Part shown: one piece after another, positions 1 to 9,097 of the stretch
Position numbering within the stretch: the first letter of the stretch is position 1
How the letters are laid out: each line of letters starts with the position of its first letter
DNA from: an uncultured Nesterenkonia sp.
Lineage (GTDB): Bacteria; Actinomycetota; Actinomycetes; Actinomycetales; Micrococcaceae
Length of the DNA: 64,000 nucleotides
Assembly (NCBI GenBank): GCA_947494195.1
Contig: CANLUC010000005.1
Location: 62,001 to 126,000 of the forward strand
Reading direction: 5' to 3'
Notes under the pieces: generated by a model
Told to the model about the DNA's origin: nothing
What the model saw: only the letters and a program-made list of their open reading frames with translations
Database searches by the model: none
Translations under genes and position numbers: made by a program

Positions 1-25
1 GAACGCTCGGCCCGAACGAACCCGG

Positions 26-1003
26 TCAGGGTGCTGCCAGCGTGGCGTCGGAGACGATGTCGATCCGCCAGCCGGTGAGCTTCGCGGCGAGCCGGGCGTT
101 CTGCCCCTCTTTGCCGATGGCGAGCGAGAGCTGGTAGTCCGGGACGACCACGCGGGCGCTGCGGGTGGCCTCTTCCAGGATCGTCACCGATTTCACCTTC
201 GAGGGCGAGAGCGAGTGGGCGATGAACTCGGCGGCGTCGTCGGAGTGATCGATGATGTCGATCTTCTCGTCGTTGAGTTCGGTCATCACCGCGCGGACTC
301 GGGAGCCCATGGAGCCGATGCAGGCACCCTTGGCGTTGATGCCCGACTGGTGGGCACGGACCGCGATCTTGGTGCGGTGTCCGGCCTCGCGGGCGATGGC
401 GGTGATCTCCACGCTGCCGTCGGCGATCTCCGGGACCTCGTGTTCGAAGAGCTTCTTCACCAGGCCCGGGTGGGAGCGGGACAGTGTGATGGAGGGGCCG
501 CGCATGCCGCGGTGGACGTCGACGACGAAGGCGCGCAGCCGCCGGCCGTGGATGTACTCCTCGCCGGGGACGTGCTCCTGCGGGGGAAGCAGCGCCTCGA
601 CGCTGCCCAGGTCCACCTGGATCATGTTCGGGTTGCGGCCCTGCTGGATGGTGCCGGAGATCAGCTCACCCTCGCGGCCGCGGAACTCGCCGAGGACCTG
701 ATCGTCCTCGGCGTCGCGGATGCGCTGCATGATGACCTGGCGCGCCGTGGAGGCTGCCACGCGGCCGAAGTCGCGAGGAGTGTCGTCGAACTCGCCGATG
801 ACCGTGCCGTCCTCGTCGCGCTCCTTGGCCCAGACCGTGACGTGACCCGTGGACTGATCGATCTCCGCCCGGGCGTGCTGCAATGCACCGGGTGACTTGT
901 GGTAAGCCAGCACCAGCGCCTGCTCAATGGCGGGGATCAGCCGCTCCAGCGGGATCTCTCGCTCTTTGACGAGCATGCGCAGTGCGCTCATATCGATATC
1001 CAC
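26..1003 (-). CDS. nusA: Transcription termination/antitermination factor NusA
   Basis: NusA binds RNA polymerase and nascent RNA and modulates pausing, termination and antitermination. The 325-residue product has the NusA N-terminal domain (about 1-130), an S1 domain (about 131-200, starting near GELISGTI) and two KH domains; the segment [11 protein letters not shown] and the later [17 protein letters not shown] are the KH GXXG-type loops. Length fits the short actinobacterial form without the C-terminal acidic repeats of Enterobacteria. A GTG start is preceded by GGAGG five bases upstream. It lies 24 bases downstream of rimP, so the two are probably one operon; the usual next genes (YlxR, infB) would be beyond the window edge. 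Confidence 0.97.
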   Translation of the reverse strand: MDIDMSALRMLVKEREIPLERLIPAIEQALVLAYHKSPGALQHARAEIDQSTGHVTVWAKERDEDGTVIGEFDDTPRDFGRVAASTARQVIMQRIRDAEDDQVLGEFRGREGELISGTIQQGRNPNMIQVDLGSVEALLPPQEHVPGEEYIHGRRLRAFVVDVHRGMRGPSITLSRSHPGLVKKLFEHEVPEIADGSVEITAIAREAGHRTKIAVRAHQSGINAKGACIGSMGSRVRAVMTELNDEKIDIIDHSDDAAEFIAHSLSPSKVKSVTILEEATRSARVVVPDYQLSLAIGKEGQNARLAAKLTGWRIDIVSDATLAAP

Positions 1004-1027
1004 TTGTGCCTCCGGTCAAGCCAGTCT

Positions 1028-1573
1028 CTACTCCGTGTGGGAAAACTCTACCTGCACTCGCGCCTGGGTGATCGACGCGAAACCGATCTCCGTGGGATCC
1101 GCATACTTCACCGGCATGCCCTTCTTGGGCGCAGGCTTCTGCTCGGCCACCGTGATGGAGTCGTCGCTGACCGCGGTGAGCCGGGCCAGCATCGGGCTGC
1201 CTCCGGTCGGGGTGATCTCCAGCAGCCGGCCGAGGTTGCGCTCGAAGTGCCGGGGCTCGGTGAGCGGACGGGTCGCCCCCGGGGTGGAGACCTCCAGCTC
1301 GTAGCTGTCCAGCTCGGGAAGCACGTCCTCCTCGTCCAGCCGGGCGGAGATCGCCTGGGAGAGGGCGGCGACCGTGTCGAGGTCGACCTGGTCCGTGCCG
1401 GAGGGCAGATCCACGGAGACCTTCAGCGTGGTGGTGCCGCCGCTGGGGCTGAGCTCGAGCTCTTCGAGGAAGAGCCCCTGTTCGGTGACCGTGGGGATGA
1501 TCAGCTCGGCGATCTTCGCGGTGCGGGCATCGGTGAAGCGCTGCGCTCCGGTGGGGCGTGGGGCGATGGCCAT
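1028..1573 (-). CDS. rimP: Ribosome maturation factor RimP
   Basis: RimP helps mature the 30S subunit in the cytoplasm. The 181-residue product shows the N-terminal alpha/beta domain with the signature around LFLEELELSPSGGTTTLKVSVDLPSG and the family core DLDTVAALSQAISARLDEEDVLP followed by YELEVSTPGATRPLTEPRHFERN (the conserved EVSSPG-RPL region). The ATG start has GAGAGGA just upstream. It is the first gene of the rimP-nusA unit, and the palindromic element at 1630-1704 lies in its upstream region, so that element could influence its transcription. Confidence 0.96.
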   Translation of the reverse strand: MAIAPRPTGAQRFTDARTAKIAELIIPTVTEQGLFLEELELSPSGGTTTLKVSVDLPSGTDQVDLDTVAALSQAISARLDEEDVLPELDSYELEVSTPGATRPLTEPRHFERNLGRLLEITPTGGSPMLARLTAVSDDSITVAEQKPAPKKGMPVKYADPTEIGFASITQARVQVEFSHTE

Positions 1574-1629
1574 GACGGTCCTCTCAGTGGCGGGTGGTGC
1601 GTCTCCATTGTGCCTGAGACCTCCCCTCC

Positions 1630-1704
1630 GCGTTTTACCTCCCCTTACGTGTTCTACCCGCCCGGCGGTCGGCCGGGTAAAACGCGTCCGCGCCGGTAAA
1701 ACGC
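1630..1704. repeat. Palindromic repeat family A, copy 1 (75 bp)
   Basis: Ends in the 10-bp inverted repeat GCGTTTTACC / GGTAAAACGC. An inner stem TACCCG...CGGGTA lies near the centre. The same 75-bp length and ends recur at 2995-3069 and 5804-5878. This copy contains the last 22 or so codons and the TAA stop of the leftward nuclease gene, the stop being the TAA in the GGTAAAACGC arm as read on the minus strand. An extra internal GTAAAACGC copy is present around 1676-1685. Confidence 0.9.
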
Positions 1705-2921
1705 TGGGACAAGGGGACGCCGGCGGTGCTGAGCAGACGCCGGAGGCGAGAGGGGTCTTGCAGGTCAGCCCAGGTGAAACGCAGGACGGTCAGCCCGAGG
1801 GCGCGCAGCCCGTCCTCACGCTCCTTCTCCGCGATCACCACCTCCTCGGCGCTCCGGCCCGAGAGCGCCCTCGAGGTCCGGTACTTCAAGAGCCCGTCGA
1901 ATTCGCCGACGACGCCCGGACCCTCCCAGAAGAAATCAGTGATGCAGGACCGCCCGTTCGGCAGTTGGAACATGCGCTGCAGGATCGGGGCCGCGAATCC
2001 CAGTTCAGCGATGCGCACCCGCGACCAGGACTCCCCCACAGATTCCGCCCCTCCGTCGGCGAAGTGCCATGCCGCGTCCCAGCGCACGCGGCCTCGCGCC
2101 GATGCCACCAGACGCAGCGAGGGTTCAACCAGGGAGAGAGTTCCTGGCGGGTGCCGGCGCTCGCCTACGCGTCCCGCCTTGTACGCGTCGAGCACCACCA
2201 CCGCATCCGCGAAACCCAGACGGGGCACGGTGTCGGCCAGCACCAGGCCCAGCGGTTCCACGTAGATGCCCTGTGCTGCTGTGCTCTGCCCGTCGAAGGT
2301 CTCCAGATTCGGAAAGGGATACCGGAGCACTGCCTGCTCGTAGCCGGGTTTCCATTCCTCCCCGAGTCCGCCCCGCAGCCGGTCTCGGAGGGTGCGCGGG
2401 TACTGATGGTGACGGGTTCCGATGGCGCGCAGCGATGCGGGACTCCGCGCGCCGCCGTCGTGCGCCTGCTTATGAGCCCGCAGGAGACGTTCGGTCGCGG
2501 TGGTGGAGGCTCGACCGGTCAGCGCGGGCGCCGGGTGGAAGCCACTCTCCGAGTTGCGCGTAGTGCGCACCGTCACGGCGTCGGGAGGGTGCAGCAGCCC
2601 GATCCCATGCAGCGCCAGTGCGGTCGTCCGGCAGAAATGCGTCTCCGGTGCCAGCAGATGCACGGCCGCTGCGGCGATCAGGAGGCGGTCCCAGGACGCC
2701 GTCTCCAGCCAGGTGGAAGGATGGAGGTAGATGCCGCGGCGGATGCGCAACAGCTCTCCGGCGTCGACCAGCGCGCTGAGCCGACGACCGATCCCCTCCA
2801 CATCGCTGCCTGCCCAGGCACCGGCACCCGGTCCGGCACGAGAGCTGTCCCAGAGATCCTTGGCACGAAAGAGACGACCGCGTGGCAGTGCGATGGCGAG
2901 TGGGGTGAGGTGTGCAGCCAT
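1635..2921 (-). CDS. AbiEi-type N-terminal domain fused to Vsr/DUF559-like nuclease domain
   Basis: 428 residues, no assigned pathway. The N-terminal half (about 40-130) has the winged-helix pattern of AbiEi-type proteins: IGRRLSALVDAGELLRIRRGIYLHP, then THFCRTTALALHGIGLL. The C-terminal part (about 295-390) matches the PD-(D/E)XK-like Vsr/DUF559 group: GESWSRVRIAELGF, TDFFWE (D329), VGEFDG (E340, D342), K346 and EKEREDGLRALG. Such proteins are common and multicopy in Actinobacteria; whether they are antitoxins, nucleases or mobile-element proteins is unsettled. The gene lies between two family A palindromes and its last 22 residues and stop are encoded by one of them. It sits between rimP and proS, interrupting two housekeeping transcription units. 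Confidence 0.75.
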   Translation of the reverse strand: MAAHLTPLAIALPRGRLFRAKDLWDSSRAGPGAGAWAGSDVEGIGRRLSALVDAGELLRIRRGIYLHPSTWLETASWDRLLIAAAAVHLLAPETHFCRTTALALHGIGLLHPPDAVTVRTTRNSESGFHPAPALTGRASTTATERLLRAHKQAHDGGARSPASLRAIGTRHHQYPRTLRDRLRGGLGEEWKPGYEQAVLRYPFPNLETFDGQSTAAQGIYVEPLGLVLADTVPRLGFADAVVVLDAYKAGRVGERRHPPGTLSLVEPSLRLVASARGRVRWDAAWHFADGGAESVGESWSRVRIAELGFAAPILQRMFQLPNGRSCITDFFWEGPGVVGEFDGLLKYRTSRALSGRSAEEVVIAEKEREDGLRALGLTVLRFTWADLQDPSRLRRLLSTAGVPLSQRFTGADAFYPADRRAGRTRKGR

Positions 2922-2994
2922 GGGAGAAGCCTGCTCCTGTCACGACACTCCGCGAGTGAAGTCGGCCGCACTGTGGATAACCCTCCCCGCCCTC

Positions 2995-3069
2995 GCGTTT
3001 TACCTCCCCATCCGAGGAATACCGGGCCGACGGTCACCCGGGTAAAGCACGCAAGGGGCGGTAGAACGC
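2995..3069. repeat. Palindromic repeat family A, copy 2 (75 bp)
   Basis: Starts GCGTTTTACC and ends GGTAGAACGC, one base off the exact inverted repeat. The outer stem extends through TCCCC/GGGGC, and the inner stem is TACCGGG/CCGGGTA. It lies 73 bases upstream of the nuclease start at 2921 and 64 bases upstream of the proposed proS start. Together with copy 1 it brackets the nuclease gene. Confidence 0.9.
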
Positions 3070-3133
3070 CCGGGAGCCGGTGCCCCTTAGACTTGGGCCG
3101 GTAGAAGATCCCTCACCGGAAACGAGAACACCT

Positions 3134-4957
3134 GTGCCGCTCCGCCTGTCCCACCTGTTCCTCCGCACGCTGCGCGACAATCCGGCAGATGCCGAGGTCG
3201 CCAGCCACCAGCTGCTGGTCCGCGCCGGCTACATCCGCCGCGCCGCGCCTGGCGTCTACACCTGGCTGCCGCTGGGGCTGACCGTGCTGCGGAAGATCGA
3301 GGAGATCGTCCGCGAGGAGATGCACCGGATCGGCGCCCAGGAGGTCCACTTCCCTGCCCTGCTGCCCAAGGAGCCCTACGAGGCCACCGGCCGCTGGGAC
3401 GACTACGGCGACGGCATCTTCCGGCTCAAGGACCGCAAAGAGGCGGACTACCTGCTCGCGCCCACCCATGAGGAGGTCTTCACCCTGCTGGTGAAGGACC
3501 TCTACAGCTCCTATAAGGACCTGCCGCTCTCGATCTACCAGATCCAGACCAAGTACCGCGACGAAGCACGCCCCCGGGCGGGCCTGCTCCGCGGACGCGA
3601 GTTCATCATGAAGGACTCCTACTCCTTCGCGCTGACCGAAGAGGACCAGCGCGCGGCCTATGACGCCCACCGCGAGGCCTACCTGCGCATCTTCGACCGG
3701 CTCGGGCTGCCCGTGGTTCCGGTCAACGCGGTCTCCGGTGCGATGGGCGGCTCCGCCTCGGAGGAGTTCCTCTTCCCCTGCGACATCGGCGAGGACACCT
3801 TCGTGGAGTCCGACGGCGGCTTCCGCGCCAACGTCGAGGCCGTCACCACGCCGACGCCGGAGCCCATCGACCACACGAACCTGCCCGCCGCGCAGGTGCA
3901 TCACACCCCCGGCACCAACACCATCGCGACCCTGGTCGACGCCGCGAACACCGATCAGCCCCGGGACGACCGGGCTTGGACCGCCGCGGACACGTTGAAG
4001 AACGTGGTCGTCGCGGCCGTGCTGCCCGATGGTTCACGGCGCATCGTGGTCCTGGGCGTGCCCGGTGACCGCGAGGTGGATCTCAAGCGCGCCGAGGCCA
4101 CCATCGGCGGACTCATCGGTGTGGGCGGCGAGGTGGCCCTGGAAGCCGCCAACGAGGCTGACCTGAAGAAGAACCCCGGACTGGTCCGCGGCTACATCGG
4201 CCCCGGCCTGGCCCTGGACGCCCCCGTCCTCGGCAATGAGGGCAGCACCGGGATCACCTACCTCGTGGATCCCCGCGTGGTGGCCGGCAGCAGCTGGATC
4301 ACCGGCGCCAACGAGGCCGATCAGCACGTGTTCGGCCTGGTGGCCGGGCGCGACTTCGGCTGGGACGGCATCATCGAGGCCGTCGTCGTCCAAGAGGGCG
4401 ATCCGGCCCCCGACGGCTCGGGCCCGCTGCGCACCCGTCGCGGCATCGAGATGGGACACATCTTCCATCTGGGCACCCGCTACGCCGAGGCGCTGGGCCT
4501 GCAGGTCCTCGACGTCAACGGCAAGCTCGCCACCGTGACCATGGGCTCCTACGGCTTCGGCGTCACCCGCGCGCTGGCGGCCATCGCCGAGGCCACGCAT
4601 GACGAGAAGGGCCTGATCTGGCCCGCCGCGATCGCTCCCGCCGATGTGCACCTGGTCGCCACCGGCAAGGGTGACGAGGTCTACGCCGCCGCCGAGTCGC
4701 TGATCACCCAGCTCGAAGAGGCCGGCCTCAGCGTGATCTACGACGATCGTCCCAAGGTGTCCCCCGGCGTGAAGTTCGGCGACGCCGAGCTGCTCGGGGT
4801 GCCGATGCTGGTCACCGTGGGCCGCGGTCTGAAGAACGGCACGATCGAGCTCAAGGATCGCCGCTCGGGCGAATCTCATGAGGTCCCCGTGGAGGAAGCC
4901 GCCGCGGCGGTGCTCGACCACGTCCAGGGCCTGCACGACGTCCAAGGCGCGCGCTGA
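3134..4957 (+). CDS. proS: Prolyl-tRNA synthetase (ProS, bacterial long type)
   Basis: Charges tRNA-Pro with proline in the cytoplasm. Class II motifs are clear: motif 1 region [20 protein letters not shown], the TxE loop [10 protein letters not shown], motif 2 [25 protein letters not shown], and motif 3 [13 protein letters not shown]. An insertion (editing) domain lies between motifs 2 and 3 (about residues 215-385), as expected for the bacterial type. I chose the GTG at 3134 ([16 protein letters not shown]...) because the family begins near LRxSxLFLRTLR; an upstream in-frame start at 3080 would add 18 residues read partly from near the palindromic repeat. About 607 residues. Confidence 0.96.
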   Translation: MPLRLSHLFLRTLRDNPADAEVASHQLLVRAGYIRRAAPGVYTWLPLGLTVLRKIEEIVREEMHRIGAQEVHFPALLPKEPYEATGRWDDYGDGIFRLKDRKEADYLLAPTHEEVFTLLVKDLYSSYKDLPLSIYQIQTKYRDEARPRAGLLRGREFIMKDSYSFALTEEDQRAAYDAHREAYLRIFDRLGLPVVPVNAVSGAMGGSASEEFLFPCDIGEDTFVESDGGFRANVEAVTTPTPEPIDHTNLPAAQVHHTPGTNTIATLVDAANTDQPRDDRAWTAADTLKNVVVAAVLPDGSRRIVVLGVPGDREVDLKRAEATIGGLIGVGGEVALEAANEADLKKNPGLVRGYIGPGLALDAPVLGNEGSTGITYLVDPRVVAGSSWITGANEADQHVFGLVAGRDFGWDGIIEAVVVQEGDPAPDGSGPLRTRRGIEMGHIFHLGTRYAEALGLQVLDVNGKLATVTMGSYGFGVTRALAAIAEATHDEKGLIWPAAIAPADVHLVATGKGDEVYAAAESLITQLEEAGLSVIYDDRPKVSPGVKFGDAELLGVPMLVTVGRGLKNGTIELKDRRSGESHEVPVEEAAAAVLDHVQGLHDVQGAR

Positions 4958-5016
4958 GCGAAGCCCTCGAGGCTGCCACTGACTTCCTGGTCGGGGGCAG
5001 CCTCGAGATCACCTGG

Positions 5017-5781
5017 GTGACCCTGCTGCTGCTCATCGCCGCAGGCTTCGCAGCCGGGTGGGTGGACGCCGTCGTCGGCGGGGGCGGTCTGCTGCAGCTG
5101 CCCGCGATGCTGATGATTCCGGGGATCACCCCGGTGCAGGCGCTGGCCACGAACAAACTCGGCTCGATCTTCGGCACGACGACGTCGGCGATCACCTATG
5201 CCCGGCGGGTGAAGCCGGCGATGGGCACGGCCCTCCCGATGGCACTGGCCGCGCTGCTGGCCAGCTACTGCGGCGCCGTCGTCGCCGCGTCGCTGCCGGA
5301 GCAGATCATCCTGCCGCTGATCCTGCTGGCGCTGATCGGCGTCGGCGTGTTCACCGCGGTCCGCCCCCAGGTGGGCCAGCTGGAGAAGCTGCGCCACGTG
5401 GGCATGGGGCACCTGGCGCGGGCCGTCATGATCGGCATGATCCTGGGCTTCTACGACGGCGTGCTCGGACCCGGCACCGGAACGTTCCTGGTCATCGCAC
5501 TGGTCACCGTGCTGGGCTACAACTTCCTGAACTCCTCCGCGCAGGCCAAGGTGGTCAACGTGGCCACCAACCTCGGCGCGCTGCTCTACTTCGCGCCCGC
5601 CGGGCACGTGCTGCTGGGCCTGGGCCTGGTGCTCGGCGCGGCGAACATGGCCGGCGGCTACCTCGGCGCGCGGATGGCGATCGCCAAGGGCTCGAAATTC
5701 ATCCGAGTGGTGTTCCTGATCGTCGTCTTCGCCCTGGTGATCAAGCTGGGCTACGACGTCGCCGTCGACCTCTTCGGCTGA
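5017..5781 (+). CDS. TauE/SafE family membrane permease
   Basis: 254-residue integral membrane protein of the TauE/SafE (sulfite/organosulfonate exporter-like) group. It shows the two-repeat architecture of the family: AGWVDAVVGGGGLLQLPAMLMIPGITPVQALATNKLGS in the N-terminal half and GFYDGVLGPGTGTFLVIALVTVLGYNFLNSSAQAKVVNVATNLGAL in the second, with about eight hydrophobic segments. The GTG at 5017 is the only usual start codon in frame after proS ends at 4957. It follows proS closely on the same strand, so co-transcription is plausible but functionally unexplained. Substrate unknown; sulfur oxyanions or small organic acids are typical. Confidence 0.85.
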   Translation: MTLLLLIAAGFAAGWVDAVVGGGGLLQLPAMLMIPGITPVQALATNKLGSIFGTTTSAITYARRVKPAMGTALPMALAALLASYCGAVVAASLPEQIILPLILLALIGVGVFTAVRPQVGQLEKLRHVGMGHLARAVMIGMILGFYDGVLGPGTGTFLVIALVTVLGYNFLNSSAQAKVVNVATNLGALLYFAPAGHVLLGLGLVLGAANMAGGYLGARMAIAKGSKFIRVVFLIVVFALVIKLGYDVAVDLFG

Positions 5782-5803
5782 ACCCGCCCCTCCTGCGCCC
5801 CCC

Positions 5804-5878
5804 GCGTTTTACCCCCTCCCGCGAGTTATACCCGTCTGACCGTACCCGGGGTAAAGCACGAAAGGGGAGGTAAAACGC
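5804..5878. repeat. Palindromic repeat family A, copy 3 (75 bp)
   Basis: Has the ends GCGTTTTACC / GGTAAAACGC, with CCCTCCC/GGGGAGG extending the outer stem and TACCCG/CGGGGTA as inner stem. It lies between the 3' ends of the convergent genes ending at 5781 and 5889, with no nuclease gene beside it (an orphan copy). It could also serve as a bidirectional terminator. Confidence 0.88.
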
Positions 5879-5888
5879 GAGAGAGGGG

Positions 5889-6950
5889 TTACTCGAGGCT
5901 GGCCAGCAGGTCCGCGGCCTCTTCCTCCAGTTCGACGACGGCGACCTCCGCCTCCTCCTCGGACAGCGAGTCCTGCAGCGGGACCATCACGGTCACAATC
6001 TGCGAGCCGGTGCGCAGCGTCACCGCCGCGCTGTGCTCGGTCTCCCCTGCCGAGCTGATCCTTCGGGTGATGCCGAAGGCGGCGTCAGCGTCCGAGGAGA
6101 GGTCCACTCGATCGATCGAGGTCGAGGTCTCCACGGCGTCGTCGGCGCTGCGCTGCGCAGTGTAGGAATCACACTCATCCAGACCATCCTGCTCGGCGGT
6201 GAAGTGGGACTCTGCGGCGCGCCAGTCGGGGAAGGTGTAGATGACGGCCTGGCGCTCGGCAGGCAGATCCACGGTCACGGGCTCAGGCTCCTCCTCGGAA
6301 TCCTTCCCGTCCTGCTCGGAATCCTCGGAGTCCCCGGCATCCTCCGCGTCGCCGTCCTCGGCAGAATCGCTGGGGTCCTCTTCACCGCCGGAGTCCCCGC
6401 CCTCGGAGCCTTCCGCTGAGTCCTCCTCGGTGCTGGCCAGCTCAATGGCTGCACCCGAGTCAGAATCCGAAGCCTCGGGCTCCTCGGCGTCTCCGCCAGA
6501 CTCAGCCTCTCCGCCAGACTCCGCGTCTCCGCCGGACTCGGAACCGCCTGTTCCGTCGGCGAAGGCCACCAGGGCCCCGGCGGGCACCGGAACGGCCGAT
6601 CTCACCACGTACTGCTTGCACTCCGGGGGATCCACCACCAGCTTCTGCAGTTCGGTCTCGATGTCGCGCAGACCGGACCAGTAATCATCGGTGTCGGTCA
6701 GCGTGGCCTCTGGGTACCTGGCTTCGAGCTGGGCCCGCATGTCCTCATGCGAGAGCTGATTCCCCGTGGGCTCCGGCGCCTGCGCCTCGGAGTCCCCCGC
6801 GCTGCTGCCGGCGTCGGCGGCCGGCTCCGTGGAGTCCTCCACCGTCGCCGTCTCACATCCAGTCAGCAGCACCATGGCAAGCAGTCCGAGCGTGATGCCG
6901 GCGCGGGCGCGCCGCGGAGGCACGGCAGAGGAAGCGGGGAAGAAAGTCAT
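5889..6950 (-). CDS. Acidic exported lipoprotein of unknown function
   Basis: 353 residues. The N-terminus carries a lipoprotein signal: basic start, hydrophobic LGLLAMVLL, then the lipobox LLTGC. The mature part has two ordered-looking blocks (about 65-130 and 235-353) separated by about 100 residues dominated by Ser, Gly, Asp and Glu, including tandem ESGGDA/ESGGEA units. The second block contains paired cysteine and a hydrophobic beta pattern (QAVIYTFPDWRAAESHF), resembling PknH-sensor-like or other substrate-binding lipoprotein folds only loosely. It directly abuts the GNAT gene (stop at 6951) and is probably the last gene of the ispG unit. Function not recognised. Confidence 0.8.
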   Translation of the reverse strand: MTFFPASSAVPPRRARAGITLGLLAMVLLTGCETATVEDSTEPAADAGSSAGDSEAQAPEPTGNQLSHEDMRAQLEARYPEATLTDTDDYWSGLRDIETELQKLVVDPPECKQYVVRSAVPVPAGALVAFADGTGGSESGGDAESGGEAESGGDAEEPEASDSDSGAAIELASTEEDSAEGSEGGDSGGEEDPSDSAEDGDAEDAGDSEDSEQDGKDSEEEPEPVTVDLPAERQAVIYTFPDWRAAESHFTAEQDGLDECDSYTAQRSADDAVETSTSIDRVDLSSDADAAFGITRRISSAGETEHSAAVTLRTGSQIVTVMVPLQDSLSEEEAEVAVVELEEEAADLLASLE

Positions 6951-7865
6951 CTAGAACAGTATGGTCGCGAAGGTCCCCACCTGGGTGAATCCGACGCGCT
7001 GGTAGGTCCGAATCGCCGCGGTGTTGTAGCTGTTCACGTAGAGGCTCACCGTGGGCGCCAGCCGCAATCCGTGCTCCACCACAGCGGCCATTCCCGGCGC
7101 GGCGAGGCCCTGTCCACGGAAGCTCGGCCGCACCCAGACCCCCTGGACCTGCACCACCTCGGGGCTGACAGCTCCGAACTCGGCCTTGAAGGCGATCTCC
7201 CCGGTCTGCGGGTCATCGGCGATGATCGAATGCCCGGCGTCGATGAGTCCACGCACCCGCTCGCGGTACTGACTCGCTCCCTGGGCGTAGGGCGAGAACC
7301 CCAGCTCCTCGGTGAACATCGCCGCGCTGGCCTTCTCCACCCGGGAGAAGTCCTCCGGCACGGAAAGCCGCGCGGTGGGCAGCGGCGGAATCGACGAAGG
7401 CTCAGTCATCGACATCAGCGGCTGCTCGGGCCGGACATCTCGCGCGTCGGTCCAGCCGGTGGCGTCATAGAGCTCGACGGCGGCCTCGGCCTCCCCATAG
7501 ATCGAGGCCACGCGGCGGCGCAGCGCGCCCACCGCCACCCCGAAGAGCTCAGCCTGCTCCGGTGTCGCGGCCACCGGGATGATGTTGCTGCCGGCCCAGC
7601 AGGCGGCCTCGAGTCCGTTCTCGCCATCGATGCCCATGACCACGGCGCTGTTGCGGCCCCGGCCGGGGCCCGCGCTCTGCCGGGCACGCACCGTGGTGGT
7701 CACCGAGACGTGCGCGACCGGGTCCGTGGCGAGCAGTCGATGCAGGGCAGGGGTGTCCCCATGGGTGAGCACGCGGACTTCGCCGCGGGTCGCGCGGTGC
7801 ACTCGGGCTGCGGCGGCGTCAGCTGACGGAGACCACAGGGGCACTCGTTGCCTGAGCATCTCCAT
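6951..7865 (-). CDS. GNAT family N-acetyltransferase (DUF4081 type)
   Basis: 304 residues with an N-terminal DUF4081-like region (about 30-150) and a C-terminal GNAT domain (about 155-304). The acetyl-CoA-binding motif A is seen in [29 protein letters not shown], and the C-terminal [31 protein letters not shown] is typical. Genes of this type follow ispG in many Actinobacteria. The first in-frame start overlaps ispG by 47 bases; a GTG at the VRVLTHGD segment would remove most of the overlap, so the start is uncertain. The acetyl acceptor is unknown. Confidence 0.87.
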   Translation of the reverse strand: MEMLRQRVPLWSPSADAAAARVHRATRGEVRVLTHGDTPALHRLLATDPVAHVSVTTTVRARQSAGPGRGRNSAVVMGIDGENGLEAACWAGSNIIPVAATPEQAELFGVAVGALRRRVASIYGEAEAAVELYDATGWTDARDVRPEQPLMSMTEPSSIPPLPTARLSVPEDFSRVEKASAAMFTEELGFSPYAQGASQYRERVRGLIDAGHSIIADDPQTGEIAFKAEFGAVSPEVVQVQGVWVRPSFRGQGLAAPGMAAVVEHGLRLAPTVSLYVNSYNTAAIRTYQRVGFTQVGTFATILF

Positions 7866-8988
7866 CGGATTCGCGTTCCATCTCCTCAGCCAGCCGGTTG
7901 GCCTCTTCGATCAGCGTCTCCACGATCTGGTCCTCGGGCACGGTCTTGATCACCTCGCCCTTGACGAAGATCTGACCCTTGCCGTTGCCGGAGGCCACGC
8001 CGAGGTCGGCGTCGCGCGCCTCTCCCGGACCATTGACCACGCAGCCCATGACGGCCACGCGCAGCGGGACCGTCATGCCCTCGAGCCCGGCGGTGACATC
8101 GTCAGCCAGGGTGTAGACATCCACCTGGGCGCGGCCGCAGGAGGGGCAGGAGACGATCTCGAGCTTGCGCGGGCGCAGGTTCAGCGATTCCAGCAGCTGG
8201 TTGCCGACCTTGACCTCTTCGGCCGGCGGAGCGGAGAGCGAGACCCGGATCGTGTCTCCGATGCCCTGGGCCAGCAGCGTGCCGAAGGCCACCGAGGACT
8301 TGATCGTGCCCTGGAAGGCAGGACCGGCCTCGGTCACGCCCAGGTGCAGCGGCCAGTCCCCGCGCTCAGCGAGCATCTGGTAGGCCTGGACCATGATCAC
8401 CGGGTCGTTGTGCTTGACCGAGATCTTGAAATCGTGAAAGCCGTGCTCCTCGAACAGCGAGGCCTCCCAGACGGCTGACTCGACCAGCGCCTCGGGGGTC
8501 GCCTTGCCGTATTTGTCCATGATCCGCTTGTCCAGCGAGCCGGCGTTGACGCCGATGCGCAGCGAGACTCCGGCGTCGCCGGCGGCCTTGGCGATCTCGC
8601 CGACCTTGTCATCGAACTGCCGGATGTTGCCCGGGTTCACGCGGACCGCACCGCAGCCTGCGTCGATCGCCGCGAAGACGTACTTCGGCTGGAAGTGGAT
8701 ATCGGCGATCACCGGGATCTGCGACTTCGCGGCGATGATCTTCAGCGCCTCAGCGTCCTTGTCCGTGGGGCAGGCCACACGCACGATGTCGCAGCCGGAG
8801 GCGGTGAGCTCGGCGATCTGCTGCAGGGTGCCGTTGATGTCGTGGGTCTTGGTGGTCGTCATCGACTGCACCGAGACGCGGTGGTCACTGCCCACACCCA
8901 CTGACCCGACCTGGAAGTTGCGCGTCTTCCGGCGCGGGGCCAGCACTGGCGGCGGCGCGGAGGGCATTCCGAGATTGATGGCGGGCAC
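7819..8988 (-). CDS. ispG: 4-hydroxy-3-methylbut-2-en-1-yl diphosphate synthase (IspG/GcpE)
   Basis: Iron-sulfur enzyme of the MEP isoprenoid pathway that reduces MEcPP to HMBPP. 389 residues. The TIM-barrel part includes [24 protein letters not shown] and [14 protein letters not shown]. The C-terminal 4Fe-4S ligands are in SCPSCGR and [16 protein letters not shown]. The GTG start follows AGGAGAG with good spacing. It lies in the conserved actinobacterial order dxr - site-2 protease - ispG, so two MEP-pathway enzymes flank the protease. Confidence 0.97.
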   Translation of the reverse strand: MPAINLGMPSAPPPVLAPRRKTRNFQVGSVGVGSDHRVSVQSMTTTKTHDINGTLQQIAELTASGCDIVRVACPTDKDAEALKIIAAKSQIPVIADIHFQPKYVFAAIDAGCGAVRVNPGNIRQFDDKVGEIAKAAGDAGVSLRIGVNAGSLDKRIMDKYGKATPEALVESAVWEASLFEEHGFHDFKISVKHNDPVIMVQAYQMLAERGDWPLHLGVTEAGPAFQGTIKSSVAFGTLLAQGIGDTIRVSLSAPPAEEVKVGNQLLESLNLRPRKLEIVSCPSCGRAQVDVYTLADDVTAGLEGMTVPLRVAVMGCVVNGPGEARDADLGVASGNGKGQIFVKGEVIKTVPEDQIVETLIEEANRLAEEMERESDGDAQATSAPVVSVS

Positions 8989-9097
8989 AGACTCTCCTGG
9001 TGGATCAGTTGCTCCAGAGCCCTCGCGGACCTTGGATTCTCACGGACGGCGTCGGGGTGATCCGACCTTTCCATGGTACCGCCCGTGAGGTGCGCGG

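Noticed and set aside
1374-3104. A 576-residue rightward frame over the nuclease gene
   Set aside because: Shadow of the minus-strand AbiEi/Vsr-like gene; Pro/Arg/Gly/Gln-rich with no domain.
1630-5878. Family A palindromes as ordinary Rho-independent terminators
   Set aside because: Copies 1 and 2 flank a gene rather than end it, lengths are exactly 75 bp in all three, and no proper T-run follows. A secondary terminator role remains possible.
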